Shown piece by piece: positions 58,061 to 64,000 of a DNA stretch of 64,000 nt (the stretch's first letter is position 1; every line of letters begins with the position of its first letter). Both the position numbers and the translations under genes were made by a program. The stretch covers positions 62,001 to 126,000 of the forward strand of contig JAODTK010002532.1 in NCBI GenBank assembly GCA_026419785.1, given 5' to 3'. The notes beneath the pieces are model-generated. The model searched no databases. It was not told the origin of the DNA and saw only the letters and a list, made by a program, of their open reading frames with translations. This DNA comes from Sclerodactyla briareus (taxonomy: Eukaryota > Echinodermata > Holothuroidea > Dendrochirotida > Sclerodactylidae).

Positions 58061-58441
58061 TATATAGTCGGTCGCAGCACCCCAATAAATGATTACGCCC
58101 AAACAAAAATCTAGCTACGCCATGAAATTAGGACGCCATATTTCCATATTTCCTGGACGCAGATCGTTTCTATTGGAATCTAGTTTTTCTCTCCTCATTC
58201 AAAAAGCGACCGAGAAGAGCTCAGTTGGATGTTCTTGTAGAGCGGGTGTTATTCGTCAATGCTACAGGCGATTCATCAAATATTTATCACGCGATCACAA
58301 GAATTCTGCGGGATAAGTGCGTTGTTTTATTGAGTGGTATCAGTAAAATCTTCAGGTAAATTTCCCTTATATTTGGCAACACTCCATATTCAGGAACGCA
58401 TGATATAGAAGAATAGATCGTGAGAAATTTGTGAAATTTGA
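58061..58441. other. noncoding, nothing recognised
   Basis: A 75-residue plus-strand frame at 58089-58316 has no motif. Confidence 0.45.
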
Positions 58442-60087
58442 TGATTGTGTCTCTATATAGGGATTACAATAGACGGCAGCCAATTAGTGTTCGCGATTTG
58501 ATTTCCCGGTTATCAGGATGAAATGTCAGTGGAGTTGTAGGCTTCACTCGGGTGACATTCCACTTCACCTGGAAGTGACGGAACGGTCTCTATTAGGTCT
58601 AATTGCGGTTAATTGTTCATGGAAGCACTAAGTCATGAACATACATGACATAGGCAGTAACGAACTGAATGACATTTTAGCGGTAGTTGGAACGGTCGTC
58701 TCCATGATTCTCCCAATAAACTACCGGTAGTCCATTGCAAGCGCGAAAAGGTTGTAATAATAACAGCAAACTTCGTGCTGAAAATACAACTCATTGACTT
58801 AGGGCTGTCATACGGGTCTCCTCAGCTCCGCTTATATATGAACTTTTTTGTCAGTCGTTCAATAAATAAAACTGAACATTTTCTTCTGATAGTAGTTTCA
58901 CCTGTCTTAGAGGTATATTGACTGGGGTGAGCATTGACAGTCACTCCTAGTTACCCCCAATTCATGATACGATCATTTCTTGAGCAAATGTTAAACCATC
59001 ACCAGTAGTTACTGACGGCCATTGAGGGAACGCACAATCAGTACCTGATGCGAAAGGATAGTATAGACTGCAAAAAGAAGTTACCGATAGTGGCCTTTGA
59101 GGTATACGCTGTACAATGGTGAGTCGTATATGATAAGATGGCTGCTCCGTACAAGTAATCACGTATTCCTCTGTTCGGATGAGGAGTATAATGTTTTTTC
59201 ACGAGAATTCTAAGAAAAACAAAACCCAAATCCCTGAAGGGCCTAGCAACTCAATACAAGTTACCCAACTTTCCGCATTCCGGAAAAAAATCCAATATTG
59301 AGGTTAATGCTGCCCCAAAACCAATAATTAGGGGTATAGGGCCATCGGGTTGCATACGGGTAATTACTTCTCAATAGTGTGTTGTGGTTCCCTAATAGGC
59401 TTGGTATGAATGATAACCGGAATAACAATGCACACTTGTCGATGCATGGAATGAGTCACCTGGATAGTAATAAGAATAATGACAGTTGACTCTAAAATAT
59501 TATCATTACGATATTGCAATAATACCATCTGCATACAGGGCTCGGAACCCCGATTGAATAAGTGCTGAAAACTGACTGAAAACCATGATCACGATCGTCT
59601 GCAGTCGACGGTCACGACTAACCTGACCGTTACTACCACCAGCTCATCGACACCGGACACGCGGTCTGACAACATTAGCCAAGGATGTGGCGAAGTGAGG
59701 TAGTATTGAAGGAATCCAGTCTCCGTCCCAGTCCAACAGTGAGGGTCCACTCCCCCCCAAAAACGAACAAATAGTAGCATTACTAGAGTAGCAACAATAA
59801 AGTAGCACACTCAACATTTAGAGTGGAATTTCATTATGATACAGTATCACACTACAATGGGCGAGGATTCTCTCCAATGGAGTGACGACGGCAGATTGAT
59901 CACTCAGCACATTTCGTGAGAGTGAGAATTCACTCTTTTGTTCTCAGATTGCACGCCCCATCATGCATGATAATCAGCCTGGAATGGAAGCACAATGGAG
60001 TTTGGTCTTTCTGCTCGAATGCTGCGACCGCCTCACGCATACCAGTGACTTAATGACTCCACATGCCAGGCGTTTACCTTTACTGCA
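58442..60087 (+). repeat. 1.65 kb duplicated unit, copy 1
   Basis: Collinear with 60217-62142. Shared boxes in order include CTCTATATAGGGATT, CAGCCAATTAGT, ATGAAATGTCAGTGGAG, CTTTTTTGTCAGTCG, TTACTGACGGCCA, GAAGGGCCTAGCAACTCAA, GGACCATCGGGTTGCATACGG (one base different here), GACAGTTGACTCTAAA, TGCAGTCGACGGTCACGAC and GTTTGGTCTTTCTGCTCG. A 66-codon minus-strand frame (59162-58962) is also open in copy 2. This copy has no SINE: the site reads ATAACAATGCACACTTG at about 59426-59442. No known protein is encoded. A foldback lies at 59818-59858. Confidence 0.88.
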
Positions 60088-60216
60088 CTTTTGGCTTGTG
60101 CGCACGACAACCCGGCCCTACTTAATTTGACTAAGCCCCTTGCTAGGTTTGTTCGCCATATTGAGTTTTTTTTTTTTGCTCTCTAAAAGGCAAAATGTTG
60201 CGAACGAAATCGCTTG
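60088..60216. other. spacer between duplicated units
   Basis: Holds a CACGACAACCCGGCCC box and CTTGCTAGGTTTGTTCGCCA, followed by a T run. The same pair of boxes occurs at 63291-63350 just before the TTTA microsatellite, so it may belong to the end of the unit. Confidence 0.5.
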
Positions 60217-61133
60217 TGATTGCTCTATATAGGGATTCTAATAGACGACAGCCAATTAGTATTCGAGGTCTGATTTCCCAGTATCATGATGAAATGTCAG
60301 TGGAGTTGTAGGGTTTATTCGGGTGACATTCCACATCACCTGGAAGTGACGGAAGACTCTATTAGATCTAATTGCGGGTAATTTTTATGGACGCATCAGT
60401 CCATGAACAAGGCAAGTACGAACTGAAGATTTTTCGCGGTAGTTGAACTCGTCTCCACGATTCTCCCAATAGACTACGGTAGTCCATTGCAAGCAAAATG
60501 TTGTATTAATAACAGCAAACTTCGTATGAAAAAAAAAAAAAAACTCATTTGACTTATGGCTGTCATACGGGTATCCTCAGCTTCGCTTTTATATGAACTT
60601 TTTTGTCAGTCGTCAAAGAATAAAACTGAAACATTTTCTTCTGATAGTAGTTTCTCCTGTCACTACAAGTATATTGGCTGTAGATAGCATTGGCATATCC
60701 AGTTACCCCCAATTCATGATACGATAATTTCTTGAGTAAATGTTAAACCATCAACACTAGTTACTGACGGCCAGTCAGGGAAACACAATCCAGTAACTAA
60801 TGATTGAAAGTGATAGAGTAGGACTGCAAAATTAGTTATCAATAATGCCGTTTGAGGTACACGCTGTGTGTAGTGAGGTCGAATCTGATGAGATAGCTGC
60901 TCCGTACAAGTAGTCAAGTGGATTCCTTAAAAAACTTAAATCACTGAAGGGCCTAGCAACTCAATACAAGTGAACCAAAATTTCTAAAAAATCCAATAAT
61001 TGAGGTTAATGCTGCTTCAAAACCAATAAATAGGGACATAGGACCATCGGGTTGCATACGGGTAATTACTTCTCAATAGTATGTCTGTGGTTCCCTAATA
61101 GGCTTGGTATGAATGATAAACGGAATAACAATG

Positions 61134-61455
61134 AGGAGTAGGATTAGCTCAGTCGGTAGAGCTCCAGATGATGATCTGAAGATCGTGAGTTCGAATCCCA
61201 CAAAGCCGGAGGGGCTTTTCCGCAGTGCTGTTAGACAAGGCATGTCTCCTCGATTGTCTCACGCTACCCACGTGTAAAAGTGGGGACCTGTGAGGAACCT
61301 GAGCACAATCGGCGCTGAGTTAGCTGCTGCCACATACTCTCCGAGTGTCGGAGTGCGTGCTGGTTCCAATGAGCAGGGGGTGATAATGTAAAAGCGCCTT
61401 AGACCGTTGCTCCTCAGGAGTTGTATAGGGCGCTATACAAATGTACTATCATTAT
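61134..61455 (+). mobile_element. tRNA-derived SINE, 322 bp, complete
   Basis: Head: TAGCTCAGTCGGTAGAGC is a good A box region (61145-61162) and GAGTTCGAATCCC a perfect B box (61187-61199), so RNA polymerase III transcription is expected for the family. Body: GTGCTGTTAGACAAGGC, GTGGGGACCTGTGAGG, CTGCTGCCACATACTCTCC, CGAGTGTCGGAGTGCG. Tail: GCGCTATACAAATGTACTATC and ATTAT, of the kind borrowed from LINE partners. The boundaries are fixed by the empty site in copy 1 of the surrounding duplication: ACAATG before and AATGCACAC after, so AATG (61130-61133 and 61456-61459) is the visible target duplication. The anticodon stem-loop is not clean, so this is not a working tRNA gene. Confidence 0.85.
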
Positions 61456-61853
61456 AATGCACACTTGTCGATGCATGGAATGAGTCACCTGGATAAGTAA
61501 TAAGAATAATGACAGTTGACTCTAAAATATTATATTACGATATGGCGGAAATACACTCTGATACAGGGTCGGAAACCACGATTGATAAGTGCTGAGGACC
61601 TGACTGAAAACGGTGATCACGTTCGTCTGCAGTCGACGGTCACGACTAACCTGACCGTTACTGTCACTACCACTCCCGACATCGGACACGCGGTCTTTAC
61701 AACAGCAGCCAAGGATGCGGCGAAGTGAGGTAGTAATAGAGGAATCCAGTCTCCGAACCAGTCCAACATGAGGTTCCCCCCCCCCCCCCCAGAAAAAAAA
61801 CGAACAAAGAGTAGCATTTCTAGAGTAGACATTGAAGTGAGCAACACTCACCT

Positions 61854-61896
61854 TAGAGTGGAATTTTTCCTTTATGATAAAGAAAGTATCACTCTA
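61854..61896. repeat. foldback in duplicated unit
   Basis: TAGAGTG and CACTCTA, together with inner TTTCCTTTA and TAAAGAAA, form a near-perfect hairpin with a short loop. The counterpart in copy 1 (59818-59858) keeps the outer arms only partly. Confidence 0.65.
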
Positions 61897-62142
61897 CAAT
61901 GGGCGAGGATTCTCTCCATTGGAGTAAAATAATGTCCTAAATGGAGTGACGACAGCAGAGTGATCCACTCAGCACATTCCATGAGAGTGAAAATTCACTC
62001 TTTTGTTCTCAGATTGCACGTCTCATCAGCATGAAAAATAATAGCCGATTGAAGCACAATGGAGTTTGGTCTTTCTGCTCGAATGCCGCGACCGCCTCAC
62101 GTCACTATCCAGTGACTTAATGACTCCACATGCCAGCGTTAC

Positions 62143-63350
62143 ACCCCAGGCTCGCATGAGTATTAAAACCCCTTGGCATGACACGGGACACAGCCAAAAA
62201 GAACACTGCAGATGTGGGAAAAAGACTGAGTACCTCCCCTCCCGGCAAAACGAAATAACGACTGAAACGACTCTTCACAACTGATCAAAGTACTACCAAA
62301 GTGTCTAAGACTGATCTTAGCCTCATCCCTAACGAATCAACCTCTCGACAAGAGCGTCCAGCAGAAAGTCCATGAGCTAAAAAACCATCGCTACCGCAGA
62401 CGAAACCTCCCTGACACTGCTACTCGACCCTCTCCATATCTGGCCGAACAGCGCTGCTGCGAAAGAGTAGCCGTGCACTCATCTGCTCGTATCCGAGACA
62501 ACGAAGAATAAATCAGAGTTAGCAAACTTTACAGCACGCTTAAGTTCCAGTTGACAGGGGGATATCTGGTGTACGAGACTGGTCGACAAGCAAGGACGCT
62601 CGAAAAGGATGATTCTTTCAACCAGTCTGGTTACCGTTTTTCTTTCGATCGTCGTTGATTTCATGTGAGTTCATGTGTCTAGTTACCAGAGCTGAACGAA
62701 ACCCATGACGACTACCACATGTCGTTGTTGCTATGATTGATCAAATCGTAGGTAAAAAAACTCGGCATCCCAGCAAAACGAAGAACATTACATCAATGTG
62801 AACTGCTACGCGTTGCAAGGACTATAGGCTAGGTGTTAAAATAAACAGCCGCCGGATGCACTCGACTAATCGCGTTTGCAATCGTGATATCGGGTACTTC
62901 GTGGCAATTATTGTAATTAATGCAAGACACAGATACTATTGATATTGACCTTAATGTTGTAACTATTGTCTTATAAATTTGTGTCATAAATTTATAACAC
63001 GATAACTCGACCCCATCTGGATGGATGGAGATTCTACTTACTTGTGGGTTCCCCATGATGAACAAATGGTCCATATTGTTTTGGGTTAAGTCAAATTTCA
63101 TCTGCGATCGAGAGAGAGGTTAAATTCAGGATAAGTCCAGAATGTTCGGCCCGACGAGCTGAATAGGGTTACAACTTTCTCATGTATATGCGGTACCATA
63201 GCAATTGTTTCTGTGTGGAGTGTAAGTCATGTTTGGTAGCAAATGAGAAAATTACGAGATTCTTTTGAATTGACCAATTTTACTTGTGAGCACGATAACT
63301 CGACCCTATTTCAATTGAATAAGCTCATACTTGCTAGGTTTGTTCGCCAT
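62143..63350. other. noncoding, repeat-like boxes
   Basis: CACGATAACTCGACCC occurs at 62999 and 63291, about 290 bp apart. The second is followed by CTTGCTAGGTTTGTTCGCCA, which also lies after copy 1 of the duplication. Frames of 61-90 residues show no motif. No gene seen. Confidence 0.5.
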
Positions 63351-63504
63351 ATTTATTTATTTTTTATTTATTTATTTATTTATTTATTATTTATTATTTA
63401 TTTATTTAATTTATTTATTTATTTATTATTTATTTATTTATTTATTTATTATTTATTTATTTATTTATTATTTATTTATTTATTATTTATTTATTTATTT
63501 ATTT

Positions 63505-63536
<32 letters not shown>

Positions 63537-63721
63537 TTATTTATTTATTTATTATTTATTTATTTATTTATTATTTATTTATTTATTTATTATTTATTTA
63601 TTTATTATTTATTTATTTATTATTTATTTATTTATTTATTTATTTATTATTTATTTATTTATTATTTATTTATTTATTTATTTATTTATTATTTATTTAT
63701 TTATTATTTATTTATTTATTT

Positions 63722-63753
<32 letters not shown>

Positions 63754-63786
63754 TTATTTATTTATTTATTTATTATTTATTTATTT

Positions 63787-63818
<32 letters not shown>

Positions 63819-64000
63819 TTATTTATTTATTTATTATTTATTTATTTATTTATTATTTATTTATTTATTATTTATTTATTTATTTATTATTTATTTATTT
63901 ATTATTTATTTATTTATTATTTATTTATTTATTTATTTATTATTTATTTATTTATTTATTTATTTATTATTTATTTATTTATTTATTATTTATTTATTTA
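63351..64000. repeat. (TTTA)n microsatellite with ATT interruptions
   Basis: At least 650 bp of TTTA tetramers, broken every 9-27 bases by a three-base unit (TTATTATTTA). It runs off the end of the window, so its true length is unknown. Confidence 0.97.

Larger units (their letters stand above)
60217..62142 (+). repeat. 1.65 kb duplicated unit, copy 2 (with SINE)
   Basis: Matches copy 1 box by box. The extra length is almost wholly the 322 bp SINE at 61134-61455; smaller differences are indels in homopolymers (A run near 60530, C run at 61778). A 67-codon minus-strand frame (60917-60714) corresponds to the frame in copy 1. Homology stops near 62142, after the GACTCCACATGCCAGCG box. Confidence 0.88.

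Noticed and set aside
58832..58860. TATATAT box followed by TCAGTC, resembling a TATA plus initiator promoter
   Set aside because: The spacing is about 20 bp rather than about 30, and no coding frame follows. Copy 2 keeps both strings, but only as part of the general duplication.
61141..61215. Possible functional tRNA gene
   Set aside because: A and B boxes are good, but the anticodon stem-loop does not close properly and the sequence is the head of a 322 bp SINE inserted between AATG repeats.
58442..62142. Duplicated units as the two LTRs of a retrotransposon
   Set aside because: Only about 130 bp lies between them and no gag, protease or polymerase motif is present, so a tandem duplication explains them better.

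Overview
This 64 kb window is nuclear DNA of an animal. It is gene-poor and dense in repeats. There are no bacterial operons, ribosome-binding sites or long open frames. The visible signals are intron-type splice sites, decayed non-LTR retrotransposons (LINEs), tRNA-derived SINEs, microsatellites with unequal tails, and several arrays of 115-440 bp tandem repeats. LINE protein fragments of the Jockey/CR1/L2 and RTE-like kinds, G-run-bearing dispersed repeats and a three-finger (Ly6/uPAR) exon fit a marine invertebrate. An echinoderm such as a sea urchin is my best guess, but this is inference. Many frameshifts, and one-base differences between duplicated segments, suggest either old decay or residual long-read indel errors.

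Layout. 0-5 kb: mostly unique noncoding DNA, with a possible small secreted-protein exon at 1.5-1.75 kb (- strand). 5-12 kb: G-rich dispersed repeats and a ~195 bp tandem repeat that is split in two by a minus-strand LINE relic (8.11-9.0 kb), then a second LINE tail at 10.2-10.5 kb. 12.7-13.1 kb: two small candidate exons with matching splice phase around a GTAT microsatellite. 17.4-19.3 kb: a three-monomer higher-order tandem repeat. 21.48-21.69 kb: the best protein-coding signal of the window, the last exon of a Ly6/uPAR-like GPI-anchored protein with an AATAAA 100 bp downstream. 24.1-24.8 kb and 27.9-29.0 kb: decayed LINE reverse transcriptases. 30-31.5 kb: two further tandem arrays. 34.8-36.1 kb: two opposed SINEs and a LINE tail.

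37.2-42.9 kb holds two head-to-tail copies of one minus-strand LINE (endonuclease plus reverse transcriptase), each ending in an AAT-type microsatellite. 44.8 kb: a tRNA-derived element. 45.7-46.3 kb: a ~285 bp tandem duplication. 49.6 kb: another LINE tail. 52-53.3 kb: two more short tandem repeats. 57.4-58.06 kb: the 3' end of an RTE-like LINE. 58.4-62.1 kb: a tandem duplication of a 1.65 kb unit whose second copy carries a 322 bp SINE at a site that is empty in the first. From 63.35 kb to the window edge lies an interrupted TTTA microsatellite.

All retrotransposon copies are broken by frameshifts, stops or lost catalytic residues, so none looks able to move itself. No CRISPR array, rRNA gene or convincing functional tRNA gene was seen. 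I found no complete host gene; if host genes span this window, most of it is intron or intergenic.
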